Origin: Saccharopolyspora kobensis
Lineage (GTDB): Bacteria > Actinomycetota > Actinomycetes > Mycobacteriales > Pseudonocardiaceae
NCBI RefSeq assembly: GCF_900108315.1
Contig: NZ_FNVB01000005.1
Location: 620,001 to 684,000, forward strand
Reading direction: 5' to 3'
Length of the DNA stretch: 64,000 nt
A program made the position numbers and the translations under genes. Positions within the stretch are counted from its first letter, which is position 1. Each line of letters opens with the position of its first letter. Below, in pieces: positions 52,204 through 61,160 of the stretch. The notes under the pieces are model-generated. The model was not told the DNA's origin. It searched no databases and saw only the letters and a list, made by a program, of their open reading frames with translations.

Positions 52204-53379
52204 TCAGCGGACCAGGCCCCGCATCAGCTCCAGCAGTCGCTCGGCGGAGTTGGCCCAGGTGAACTCCGCCGCCTGGCCGCGAGCCGCGGCGACCAGGTCC
52301 GCACGAACCCGGGCGTCCTCCACCCGGCGCACCGCGGCGGCGAAGTCCTTCGACGACCCCGGGTCGAAGAACTCGGCGTGGCCGCCGGTGACCTCGTGGA
52401 AGATCTCCAGGTCGCTGCACACCACCGGCGTTCCCGCGTTCATCGCCTCGATGACCGGCAGTCCGAAACCCTCGTCCCGAGAAGCGGTGACCAGCGCGCT
52501 GGCCCGACCGAGCAGCCGCTGGTAGTCGCTCTCCCCGATGCCCCGCCAGAACACCACGTCCGCATCCGGCGGCAGCTGCGCCCGCAGCTCCGCTTCCCGC
52601 TGCGGCGCGATCCGGCTGACCAGGTGCAGCCGGTAACCGGGAAGGAGTGCCATGCCCGCGATCAGGGTTTCCACGTTCTTGTACGGCATGAACGAACCCA
52701 TGTACACGAGTTCTCGCGGACCGCCCGCGACTTCCACGGCCGCGCCCGCCGGTGCGACGTCCTGCGCGCCGTTCTCCCGAACGTCGATGTCATCGGACAG
52801 CGGCGACGGTGCATTGTGGACGACCGTGACCGGGCGCCGGGTCAGCCGGTGCTCGGCGATGAGGCGCCGCGTCGTCTCGCTGACCGTGACCACCGCGTCG
52901 GCTCGGTTCAGCATCACGCGCTGCGGCCAGAACGCCTTGTGGTAGAGCCGCCACGCCGCACGGACGGGCAGCGGCAGGAAGCCCGGCGGCTCCGGGTGCC
53001 GGTAGTAGATCAGGTCGTGCAGCGTGAGAACCAGCCGGTACTTGCGGCGGAATCCCCCGATCACCTGCAGCGGGCTGAACACCACGTCGGCGCCGAGCCG
53101 GTTCAGCGTGCGCGAGAGCCACAGCTCGCGCGGCGAGAACGGGCTGTTGACCTTCAGGTGCGGAACACCTTCCGGCAGCAACCGCAGCTGCCGCTCGTCG
53201 TGGATCAACATCGTCACCGGATGGAGGTGGTGCAATGCTTCGATCAGGCTCGCCCCGTAGCGGCTGATCCCGTCGTGCTGGTCGGTGCGCGTCCAGCGCG
53301 CGTCGACGACGATGGTCATCGTCCCGGTCCGCTCCGCGCGCAACTCAGTCGCCGCGTGCTCGCCATCAACGCTGGTCAT
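52204..53379 (-). CDS. GT4-family glycosyltransferase
   Basis: 391 residues. The GT-B fold begins VVDARWTRTDQHDGISRYGA (donor-side loop) and ends GMALLPGYRLHLVSRIAPQR, VVFWRGIGESDYQRLLGRAS and the EX7E motif ASRDEGFGLPVIEAMNAGTP. It transfers a nucleotide-activated sugar, likely to a lipid or polymer. The ATG overlaps the stop of the upstream hydrolase gene (ATGA). It is the last gene of the four-gene operon starting at 56479. Confidence 0.88.
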   Translation of the reverse strand: MTSVDGEHAATELRAERTGTMTIVVDARWTRTDQHDGISRYGASLIEALHHLHPVTMLIHDERQLRLLPEGVPHLKVNSPFSPRELWLSRTLNRLGADVVFSPLQVIGGFRRKYRLVLTLHDLIYYRHPEPPGFLPLPVRAAWRLYHKAFWPQRVMLNRADAVVTVSETTRRLIAEHRLTRRPVTVVHNAPSPLSDDIDVRENGAQDVAPAGAAVEVAGGPRELVYMGSFMPYKNVETLIAGMALLPGYRLHLVSRIAPQREAELRAQLPPDADVVFWRGIGESDYQRLLGRASALVTASRDEGFGLPVIEAMNAGTPVVCSDLEIFHEVTGGHAEFFDPGSSKDFAAAVRRVEDARVRADLVAAARGQAAEFTWANSAERLLELMRGLVR

Positions 53380-54305
53380 GGTGCTCCCAAGAACCGCTGG
53401 ATCGCTTCGGCCGCCGGACCCGGTGTTTCGTAGTGCACCAGGTGCCCGACGTTCGGGATCACCACGAGCTCGGCATCGGGCATCCGGGCGGCGAGTGCTC
53501 GTTGGCCTGCCAGCGGTGCGATCTCGTCGGATTCCCCGGCGATCAGCAGGGTCGGCAGCCGGATGTCGTCGGCGTGGTCGGCGACGGTGTGCGTCGTCGA
53601 GGCGTCGAAGGTCTCGCTGACCAGGGCAGGGCTGTGGAAGCGGCTGAAGTAGCGCAGGTGGTTGGAGTCGATGAACTCGCGCAACTGCTTGTCCTTGGTC
53701 CGCGTCATCGCCCGGCTCGCCGCCAGCACCACCCAGCGATTGCTCAGCAGCGAGTGCCCGGCCCGGAGCGGCAACCGCTTGCCCAGCGTGTAGTAGGCGG
53801 AGGTCAACCCGGACAGCAGCACGCGCGGCCCGCGCAACGCCGGGGTGGCGATGGGGTTGATGAGCACCAGCCTGCGGAGGAGCTCGGGCGACGAAGCGGC
53901 CACCCGCGCCGCGATGATCGAGCCGAACGAGTGCCCGAGCAGCACGACCGGTCGTTGCCGGCCGCCGAGCTGCTCGATCAGCTCGGTGATCACGCGCGCG
54001 TAGCCTGCGACGTCGTGGCGCTGCCCGGCCATCGGCCCGGAGTCCCCGAATCCGGGCAGGTCGGGAATGACCACCCGGTGGTCGGGCAGCCCGGCGGCGA
54101 CGAGTTCCAAACCGTGGTGGGTGCCGCGCAGCCCGTGCACCATCAGCACCGTGTCCGCCTCGGCCGCTTCGGGCGGCTCGTCGGTTCCGGCGGCGGCCGT
54201 TCCGGGGCGTGGCTCGGCGAGATCCTCGTGGTAGGTCCAGTAGTGCAGGTCAGCACCGCTGATCCGCGCCACCCGCTCGACGGACTGGAGTTCCGGGAGG
54301 GTCAT
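53376..54305 (-). CDS. Alpha/beta hydrolase in the glycosyltransferase operon
   Basis: 309 residues. TVLMVHGLRGTHHGLELVAA, VVLLGHSFGSIIAARVAASS (nucleophile), LLIAGESDEIAPLAGQRALA and NVGHLVHYETPG (histidine) place it in the alpha/beta hydrolase family. It sits between two GT4 genes, so it may trim or deacylate the glycolipid those enzymes make. ATG at 54305. Confidence 0.85.
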   Translation of the reverse strand: MTLPELQSVERVARISGADLHYWTYHEDLAEPRPGTAAAGTDEPPEAAEADTVLMVHGLRGTHHGLELVAAGLPDHRVVIPDLPGFGDSGPMAGQRHDVAGYARVITELIEQLGGRQRPVVLLGHSFGSIIAARVAASSPELLRRLVLINPIATPALRGPRVLLSGLTSAYYTLGKRLPLRAGHSLLSNRWVVLAASRAMTRTKDKQLREFIDSNHLRYFSRFHSPALVSETFDASTTHTVADHADDIRLPTLLIAGESDEIAPLAGQRALAARMPDAELVVIPNVGHLVHYETPGPAAEAIQRFLGAP

Positions 54306-54311
54306 GGTGGC

Positions 54312-55541
54312 TCAGCTCGCCAGCTCGGTGCGGATCTCGTCGAGCTCGACGGCGCCCTCCGGGTCGATCACGTGGTGGTAGATCGACTCGAACCGGCCGA
54401 GGATCTCGTCGATGTCGTGCCGGGAGACCAGCCGCTCGCTGGCCGCACCCATCCGGTCGATCGTGGCGCGGTCGACGAGCACGTCGTCGATGGCCCGTGC
54501 CAGCGCGTGCACGTCGCGCGGCGGGAACAGCCAGCCGTTCTTGCCCGGCTGCACGAGGTGCGGCAGCGCCATGGCGTTGGCCAGCACGACCGGGGTGCCC
54601 GCCGACATCGCCTCCATGGTGGCCAGGCTCTGCAGCTCGGCGATGCTGGGCATGCAGAACAGGTCGGCGCGGGCGTACGCCTCCAGCAGCTCGTCGTCGT
54701 CGAGGTAGCCGTGGAACTGGACCCGGTCGGCGATCCCGAGGTCGGCGGCGAGCTGCTCGAAGGCGGCGCGGCGGCTGCCGTTGCCGACGATCTCCAGCCT
54801 GGTCGGGGCCTTGGTGCGCAGCAGCGACATCGCGCGGAGCAGGTCGTCGATGTGCTTCTCCTCGTCGAGGCGTCCGACGAAGAGCACGGTCCGGGTCTCC
54901 GGGTCCGGGTTCTGGGCGCGGAAGCGCTTGGCCGGCCGCCGGTACCGCTGGACGTCGATGCCGCAGGAGACCGGCAGCGCGATGTCGGTGAACCCGTTGT
55001 CCTGCAGCAGCTGGACGGCGCGGGGCGTGGGCGCGGTGACCAGCTGGGCCTTGCTGTAGTGCTTGACCAGGTTGTGCCACAGCAGGCGGCCGGCGGCGTC
55101 CTGCAGCACCTGCGGGACCTTGATGTAGCCGAAGATGTTCTCCGGCATGAAGTGGTTGGTGGCCACCAGCGGGAGGTCGCGCTGCCGGGCCGAGTTGATC
55201 AGGCCGCGGCAGATGAAGAAGTGCGACTGGACGTGCACGACGTCGGGCTGGATCTCCGCCAGCAGCTGGTCGGCGCGGCGGGCCTGCCAGGGCATGATGC
55301 CGCGGATCTCCGGGTGGAACGGCGAGCCGTAGGAGGGCACCCGGTGCACCGTCACGCCGTCGGCGACCTCGATGTGCTCGGACCGGTCGGACGAGTGGCA
55401 GATGACGTGCACGTCGTGGCCGCGGGCGGACAGCCCGGTCGCCAACCGGTGACCGAAGTTCGCCGCCCCGTTCACGTGGGGCGGGTAGGTGGTCGCACCG
55501 ACCACGATCCGCATCGGTCGGCTCAGCGGTTGCGAAGTCAA
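54312..55541 (-). CDS. GT4-family glycosyltransferase (MgtA/PimB-like)
   Basis: 409 residues from a TTG with GGGAG seven bases upstream. VVGATTYPPHVNGAANFGHR opens the GT-B donor domain; VLFVGRLDEEKHIDDLLRAM and SIAELQSLATMEAMSAGTPV (EX7E) close the catalytic half. Related actinomycete enzymes attach mannose or glucose to lipids. The start overlaps the stop of the upstream transporter gene as TTGA, an unusual coupling. Confidence 0.88.
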   Translation of the reverse strand: MTSQPLSRPMRIVVGATTYPPHVNGAANFGHRLATGLSARGHDVHVICHSSDRSEHIEVADGVTVHRVPSYGSPFHPEIRGIMPWQARRADQLLAEIQPDVVHVQSHFFICRGLINSARQRDLPLVATNHFMPENIFGYIKVPQVLQDAAGRLLWHNLVKHYSKAQLVTAPTPRAVQLLQDNGFTDIALPVSCGIDVQRYRRPAKRFRAQNPDPETRTVLFVGRLDEEKHIDDLLRAMSLLRTKAPTRLEIVGNGSRRAAFEQLAADLGIADRVQFHGYLDDDELLEAYARADLFCMPSIAELQSLATMEAMSAGTPVVLANAMALPHLVQPGKNGWLFPPRDVHALARAIDDVLVDRATIDRMGAASERLVSRHDIDEILGRFESIYHHVIDPEGAVELDEIRTELAS

Positions 55542-56479
55542 GAGGAACTCCCGTCAGGACGATCTGTCGAACTCGGTCCGGCAAGATCACTGCTGCCGGT
55601 CACCGGAGCGGGCACGCGCCGCTCCTGGGTGTCGGGGTGGTAGCGCGCGAGCGCGAACACCCCGATGCAGGCCACCACCGCGCAGACGATCTGACCGGTG
55701 GCGGTCCAGGCGCTGACCAGGTCGGCCTCGCCGAGCAGCCCGATGCCCAGGCCGACCGCGACGAGCGGGTCGATCACGGTCAGGCAGGCCACCACGAGGT
55801 CCGGCGGGCCGCTGGCGTAGCCGTGCTGCAGCAGCCAGCCACCCACGACCATCGCCACGGCGATGCCGAGCAGTGGAAGGGGGTTGATGTCCAGCAATTC
55901 GGTCGTGCCGAGCTGCTGCGCGACCGCGCGCATCAGCAGCGACACGTACCCGTAGGCGATCGCGCACCCGGCCGCGAAGAAGATGCAGCGCACCTTCGAC
56001 CGGGTCAGCATCGCCAGCACACCGACCGCCAGCACGGCGGCGGCGACCAGCTGGGTGGCCATCAGCTGCGCATCACCGGCCACCGGAGTGGCCGTCGCGC
56101 TGCCGGCGGCGAGGAAGACGAACATGGCGACGCCGCCGGTGGCCGCGATGACCGCGAACAGGACGTTGCGGTTGAGGTCGCGAACCCGGATGCCCTGCTG
56201 GCGGGCGTTCAGCAGCACGGTCGTCGGCAGGGCGAGCACGCCGATCGGCTGGACCACGCTGAGCGGGGCGAGGCCGAGCGCGCAGGCGTGCAGAACGGCG
56301 CCGCCGCCGAGCGCGCCCAGGCCGATCAGCCAGCGCGGGTTGCGGACCAGCTTCGACTGGACCCGCAGGCCCAGCCCGCTGCCGTCCATCGTGTCGTGGA
56401 CCGCGGCGTGCTGCATGCGTGCCCCGATCGCGTTCCCGAGCGCCCCCAGGGCAGCGAGCAGCACCGCGAGCGCAGTCAT
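55538..56479 (-). CDS. DMT-superfamily membrane transporter
   Basis: 313 residues, nine or ten transmembrane segments. ALAVLLAALGALGNAIGARM and SVVQPIGVLALPTTVLLNAR followed by DPLVAVGLGIGLLGEADLVS resemble the DMT/NIPA-like transporter group. First gene of the glycosyltransferase operon, so it may move a lipid or sugar precursor. The cargo is unknown. Confidence 0.8.
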   Translation of the reverse strand: MTALAVLLAALGALGNAIGARMQHAAVHDTMDGSGLGLRVQSKLVRNPRWLIGLGALGGGAVLHACALGLAPLSVVQPIGVLALPTTVLLNARQQGIRVRDLNRNVLFAVIAATGGVAMFVFLAAGSATATPVAGDAQLMATQLVAAAVLAVGVLAMLTRSKVRCIFFAAGCAIAYGYVSLLMRAVAQQLGTTELLDINPLPLLGIAVAMVVGGWLLQHGYASGPPDLVVACLTVIDPLVAVGLGIGLLGEADLVSAWTATGQIVCAVVACIGVFALARYHPDTQERRVPAPVTGSSDLAGPSSTDRPDGSSS

Positions 56480-57422
56480 CGCGGACCACGCCCAGTCGCC
56501 GGGTTCAGGGGCTGGTGCTGCACGACCGGGTCAGTCCTTCTCAGCAGGCTGCGGGAACGTTCGACTACCGAACACCCTAGTCGGCGACCCATGTCACGTC
56601 CCGCTGTCGAGGCTTCGCGGCGTCCGCCGCCCCGGGCTGCTGTCCGCGTCGGATCCGGCGGTTCCCGCCTTCGCTGTCCGTCCACACCGCTCAATCTCGC
56701 GCTTCGCGGGTCCGGCTCACATCCGGGGTCGGACCCCCAATTTCCCTGAGACGTTCCAGGCTCGCACTTCGCGGCATGACGCGCGTGACTGGGCGAAAAC
56801 ACCCGGCAAACACCTCTTCGTTCCGCGTTGACCAGGTAAAACGCAAATCCCGCAGATGCCCCCGAGCATCTCGGGGGATCTCCGTGGACACCCTGGGTCG
56901 ATGGCAGGCCGGTGCGGTGCGCAACGGGAATGCAGCGCTCCGTGAAACACCGGGCGAATAAGCGTGAACCGAGCCGGTGAACGAAAGCCGACGACGCGAC
57001 GAATCGAGCGGAAAGAACCGCACAGGTTCCGGAATCGCTTCGCCCGCGCACGGTCGAGCTGCGCCGGGCGCGCCCTCCGCGTGCGCTTGTGCGCTGGCCG
57101 CCGGATACACGTGCTCGACTCTAGAACAACGATGCTGAGGACATTGTCAGCAACACAACGAGGTCCGACCGGGTGTTCGCGAGGATTGCCGAACAGACCG
57201 GCCCGGACAATCGCAACATCGCCCTGAAACACGGCGCGAACTGGGAATTCATCGAATTCGAAGATCAACTATTCAGATCCGCCAGCGGTGACCGAGGCTA
57301 CACATCGCCAACATCACGCCGCCGATCGCGAACTCGCGCACCGAAACAATTCGGTCACGACCAGTGATCGGCTTCGGCGCCCGGTCCTGAATAGCCGCTC
57401 ATCCGGGTGAGACGATGCATGC
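56480..57422. other. 943-bp gene-free region
   Basis: The DMT and CopD-like genes are divergent across this stretch. It contains a perfect CCCCCGAG-cat-CTCGGGGG hairpin (56859-56877, extended by AGAT/ATCT) and, from about 57120 to 57360, an AT-richer block with small repeats and no coding bias. No protein family, RNA gene or mobile element was recognised. Such a long gap in a dense region may hold an unrecognised RNA or a decayed gene. Confidence 0.6.
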
Positions 57423-58499
57423 GTGGCCGCCGATTCTGATGCCGTTGCCCGACGAACCGCGCAACCGGACCGTCCCGGCGACGCTGCGGATCGCAGCACC
57501 GCCGGTGCGAAGACCGCCGTGGTGCTCGCCCTCGTCGGCGGAGCGCTGCTGGCCGCCCTGGTCACCACCGCCTACACCGCCGTGGGCACCATCCCGGGCC
57601 TCCCCGACCCGCCGACGCTGGTGCGCTTCGGGCTGCCCGCCGCGCGGGTCGTGCTCGACCTCGCCGCGCTCGCCACCGTCGGCATGAGCCTGCTGCCGAA
57701 GCTGATCGGTTTCGACCGCCCGAAGCAGACCGAACCGATCATGGCGCTGGCCCGGCGGGCCACCGTGATCACCGCGCTGCTCTGGATGCTCGCCGCCCTG
57801 GTGTCCCTGGTCCTGCAGGCCGTGGAGCTGAGCCCGGAGCGCAGCGCGACCCTCGATCTGCTCGTCGACTACGTCGCGAACGTCCCGGCCGGACCGGGCC
57901 TGCTCGCCAGCGCCGGCGCCGGCCTGGCGTGCGCGGTGCTGGGCCTGCTGGCCGTCCGGTTCGGCGAGTCGGTGCCCGCCGAGCTGCGCACCATCGTCGC
58001 CCTGCTGGGCCTGCTGCCGATCCCGCTGACCGGCCACGCCACGGACTGGCGCTACCACGACTTCAGCATGATCTCGATGGAGCTGCACGTGATCGGCGCG
58101 GCGATGTGGACCGGTGGCCTGGCCGCGGTCGCGCTGTTCGTGGCACCGCGGCGCGGGCTGCTGGTCGAGGCGCTGCCGCGGTTCTCCAAGCTCGCCACCA
58201 CCGCCTTCATCGTGGTCGGCGCATCGGGCCTGTTCAACGGCCTGATGACGCTGGCCATCACGCCGAACGTCGGCCTGCTCGGCCTGTTCACCACCGGCTA
58301 CGGCCAGATCATCGTGGCCAAGGTGATCTGCCTGGTGGTGCTCGGCGCGGTGGCGTCGCAGATGCGCTTCCGCCTGCTGCCGCGCATCGCCCGCCACCAG
58401 CGCACCGCGCTCCTCGGCTGGGCTGCTGCCGAGGTCGCGGTGATGGGCGTGGCCTACGGGCTGGGTGTGGTGCTCTCCCGCGCCCCGGTCGTCATCTGA
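57423..58499 (+). CDS. CopD-domain copper-resistance-type membrane protein
   Basis: 358 residues with about nine transmembrane segments after a polar leader (residues 1-30). LLPKLIGFD, the WTGGLAAVALFV segment and GHATDWRYHDFSMISMELHV carry the CopD histidines and methionines thought to bind copper. CopD proteins take up periplasmic copper or serve in heme-copper assembly. GTG start with a weak RBS. The last 46 bp overlap the convergent membrane protein gene. Confidence 0.82.
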   Translation: MAADSDAVARRTAQPDRPGDAADRSTAGAKTAVVLALVGGALLAALVTTAYTAVGTIPGLPDPPTLVRFGLPAARVVLDLAALATVGMSLLPKLIGFDRPKQTEPIMALARRATVITALLWMLAALVSLVLQAVELSPERSATLDLLVDYVANVPAGPGLLASAGAGLACAVLGLLAVRFGESVPAELRTIVALLGLLPIPLTGHATDWRYHDFSMISMELHVIGAAMWTGGLAAVALFVAPRRGLLVEALPRFSKLATTAFIVVGASGLFNGLMTLAITPNVGLLGLFTTGYGQIIVAKVICLVVLGAVASQMRFRLLPRIARHQRTALLGWAAAEVAVMGVAYGLGVVLSRAPVVI

Positions 58500-59593
58500 G
58501 CCCGCGAGATCAGCCGTCGCCCGCTCTCGGTGTCGAGCAGGAACTGGACGAACCACCACAGCCCGGCGAGCAGCACGACGACGTACGCCGCGGACCAGTA
58601 GTCCGAGGGCGGCGCGGCCAGGTAGGTCTCCTGCACCGACAGCGCCGCGTAGGACACCGCGGTCACGGCCACCGCGCCGACCAGCGGCCGGATGCGCGCC
58701 GCCAGCTGGAACGACAGGTCGATCGCCACGGCCCCGGCGAGCAGGAAGAACGGCACGGTGGAGATCGGGAAGTCGGCCGCGGCCAGCAGCCCCCAGGCGA
58801 CGCAGCGGAACGCCAGGTAGCCGGCGGTGATGGTGGTCGCGGTCCACTTGCGCCCGATCAGCCGCCGGGCGAGCAGCAGCGTGCCGAGCCCGGTGAGCAC
58901 CGCCCACGACGGGTACACCCAGTCCGGCACCGGCAGCGTGAAGTGCTCGACGGCGATCCGGTCCAGCGGCCGCCCCAGGTCGTCGGCGGCGAACTGCAGC
59001 AGGATGTCCTCGGCGTAGGGCTGGCCGCGGTCCCACGCGGCCAGGCCCAGCACGCCGTACTCCTGGTGCTGGTTCAGGAACAGGAAGTTGTCCAGCACCG
59101 TGAACCACAGGAAGCAGGCGATCGGGTGCTGGTACCGGTCGCCGCGGCCGTGCTGCGCCCAGCCCCGGATCAGCCCGATGCTCATCAGCCCGGTGCCGAG
59201 GTAGAGCAGCGCGTGCGACGGGCTCCACGCGGTGATGTCCAGGCCGTTGACCCGGTGGTTGATCACGTCCAGCGGCGCGGCCACCAGGAAGATGCCGAGT
59301 CCCCACTGCATCCAGCGCAGCGTGGCGCGGTCGGCACCGATCCCGGTGTAGGTGTGGAAGACCACCAGTCCCAGCACGATCACGGTGCCGACCGTGTTGA
59401 TCAGGTGCGGCGGCGCGAGGTCGTCGCGCAGCCACTTGAAGTGCCAGCAGATGTCCCAGGTCGCGCCCGCGATCTTGAGAGCCATCGCGACGACCCACCA
59501 GCGGTAGAGCGCGATCACGAGCTGCTGCGGGGCCTCCCGTCCCGGCTCACCACGCGTCCAGTGGCCGCGGATCAGCTCCGCCGTTCCCGTCAT
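58454..59593 (-). CDS. Polytopic membrane protein, hypothetical (CopD neighbour)
   Basis: 379 residues, about ten hydrophobic segments. YRWWVVAMALKIAGATWDIC and WHFKWLRDDLAPPHLINTVG have conserved Trp/His residues; WSPSHALLYLGTGL and LDNFLFLNQHQEYG are further conserved-looking patches. I do not recognise the family. Its convergent overlap with the CopD-like gene and its histidine-rich helices suggest a heme- or copper-related partner, which is inference. Confidence 0.6.
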   Translation of the reverse strand: MTGTAELIRGHWTRGEPGREAPQQLVIALYRWWVVAMALKIAGATWDICWHFKWLRDDLAPPHLINTVGTVIVLGLVVFHTYTGIGADRATLRWMQWGLGIFLVAAPLDVINHRVNGLDITAWSPSHALLYLGTGLMSIGLIRGWAQHGRGDRYQHPIACFLWFTVLDNFLFLNQHQEYGVLGLAAWDRGQPYAEDILLQFAADDLGRPLDRIAVEHFTLPVPDWVYPSWAVLTGLGTLLLARRLIGRKWTATTITAGYLAFRCVAWGLLAAADFPISTVPFFLLAGAVAIDLSFQLAARIRPLVGAVAVTAVSYAALSVQETYLAAPPSDYWSAAYVVVLLAGLWWFVQFLLDTESGRRLISRAQMTTGARESTTPSP

Positions 59594-60002
59594 CGCGTTT
59601 CACCTCCGCCTCGCGCGACGTTCACGCGCAGACGGTAGTGCGGATCAGGTCGGCGAGATCGGTCATCGCCGCACCCGCCAGTAACGGTTTGGAAAACCCG
59701 CGCCCCCTCCGCCAGGTCTCGCGCCGAGACCGGGGTGACGCTCAAGCGCTCAGGTTCCGCTGAGCGATCACCTCGGCCGACCTTTCCATCCTGGTGCTTC
59801 CGCAACCGCGGAGCCCAAAACCGCACGTCGAGGAGCTGCCGCATGGCCGCAGGCGCATAACCCGCCCTCGCAGCTCGCACCGCCGCGGGTTCTCAGCGGC
59901 TGCCTGGCGAGGACAGCCCGTTCGCCGTGGCGTGGGCCGGGATCCCGCAGCCAGGCGGCCTCTGAGGTTCCGCCACCCGCACCGCGCCTGGAAAACCGTC
60001 CT
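59594..60002. other. 409-bp gene-free region with perfect small dyads
   Basis: Contains GGTCTCG-cgc-CGAGACC (59715-59731) and CGCTCA-8-TGAGCG (59747-59766) upstream of the membrane protein gene, possible operators for its promoter. Structured repeat copy 3 fills 59877-59996 next to the stop of the lysozyme gene. Confidence 0.5.
59877..59996. repeat. Structured dispersed repeat, copy 3
   Basis: Starts GCACCGCCGCGGGTTCTCAG and ends GGTTCCGCCACCCGCACC then CCTGGAAAA. The stem CTCAGCGGCTGCCTGG (59892-59907) pairs with 59951-59966 (14 Watson-Crick pairs, one G-U, one mismatch). It lies seven bases past the end of the GH25-LysM gene (on its downstream side). Confidence 0.8.
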
Positions 60003-60794
60003 TCAGCGCGGGATCTTCAGCACCTGGCCGACGTAGATCAGGTCCGGGTTGGTGATGCCGTTGACCCGCGCGATCTCCCGCCAGTCCACGCCCAGCTTCG
60101 CGCCGATCTCGGACAACGTGTCGCCGGGCTGCACCACGTAGGTCTCCTCCGGCGGGGCCGGCGGCGGAGGCGGCGGCGCACCGGCTCCGGTGAGCACCTC
60201 AAGCGGCACCATCGAGACGTTCAGGTCGGTGTTGCCGCCGATGCCCGGCACCTGCCCGTCGGAGGCGTGCTGGTGCATCACCACGCGGTCGGTCAGGTAG
60301 CCCGGTTCGCCCGGCGGGCGGCCGTAGTGGGCCACCCACAGGAACACGCCGGGATCCACCCAGGTGTCGGTGGCGAGCTTGTCCTTGAACCACGACGCCG
60401 AGGCGTACACGACGACCTCGTGGCGACCGGTGTGCCCGCGGATGGCGTCGATGAAGCCCTTCACCCAGCCGCCCAGGTTCGGCCCGTCCGTCTCGATGTC
60501 CAGGCACGGGGCGAGGTTTCCGGGTCCGCTGGAGTTCAGCCGCGCCAGTTGCGCGGCGAAATCGGCCGCGTCCTGCTGCGGGGAATTCGTGTCCGGCCGC
60601 GCGAAGTGGTAGAGCCCGGTGACCATCCCGGCCCCGCGGGCACCGGCCAGCTGGGCGTCGAGCGTCGGACTCACGTACCCGATGCCCTCGGTCGCCTTGA
60701 TGTAGCTGAAGACGTATCCGGCTCCGCGAACCGCTCCCCAGTCCGGCTCCCCCTGATATCGCGCCACGTCAATGCCGGGAATGCGTTCGGCCAT
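60003..60794 (-). CDS. GH25 lysozyme with C-terminal LysM domain
   Basis: 263 residues. GH25 muramidase barrel (about 5-195): GIDVARYQGEPDWGAVR (catalytic Asp), FSYIKATEGIGYVSPTLDAQ, LYHFARPDTNSPQQDAADFA and CLDIETDGPNL (DxE). A Pro-rich linker (PPPPPPAPPEE) leads to a LysM domain (YVVQPGDTLSEIGAKLGVDW). It cleaves peptidoglycan. No signal peptide is visible at the N-terminus. ATG with AGGGGG upstream is preferred. Confidence 0.9.
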   Translation of the reverse strand: MAERIPGIDVARYQGEPDWGAVRGAGYVFSYIKATEGIGYVSPTLDAQLAGARGAGMVTGLYHFARPDTNSPQQDAADFAAQLARLNSSGPGNLAPCLDIETDGPNLGGWVKGFIDAIRGHTGRHEVVVYASASWFKDKLATDTWVDPGVFLWVAHYGRPPGEPGYLTDRVVMHQHASDGQVPGIGGNTDLNVSMVPLEVLTGAGAPPPPPPAPPEETYVVQPGDTLSEIGAKLGVDWREIARVNGITNPDLIYVGQVLKIPR

Positions 60795-61160
60795 GATCAA
60801 ACCCCCTGAGCTCGGCCTGCTAGCGGTGCCCAAAGATATCTAATTCGCACAAAGCCGCAGTCCCGCCGTTCAGGTCAAGAAAGCCACCCGATCGGACCAC
60901 CCCGAAAAGAGGGCCACTCAATTCCCATCTCGGGAATTACGCGTATCGGGTAACCGCACCACCCGAAATGCACCCGATCAGCCGATCGACGGCACCCACC
61001 GGTTCAGCCCGGCGGCGTAGCCACCACCACGGAACGCACTGCCCGCGAAGCGAGGACAATGCGGGGGCAGGCAACCCTCCCGCCTTCCGCACGTCTACCC
61101 AACAGCAGAGCAGTTACCGACAGACCCCGCCGCGCAGGGCGGGGACGGGAGGTGGTCGTC
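60795..61160. other. 366-bp gap between the lysozyme and DUF4232 genes
   Basis: Divergent promoters lie here. On the - strand a TAGATAT -10-like box occurs near 60835-60842. I looked for a c-di-AMP riboswitch in front of the lysozyme gene, because such genes often carry one, and did not find its conserved core. No protein frame was recognised. Confidence 0.5.

Noticed and set aside
56717-57268. A 183-codon frame in the 943-bp gap
   Set aside because: Translation is Arg/Pro-rich and shows no motif or RBS, typical of GC-driven chance frames.
60795-61160. A c-di-AMP riboswitch upstream of the lysozyme gene
   Set aside because: Expected from the gene type, but its conserved core could not be found on either strand.
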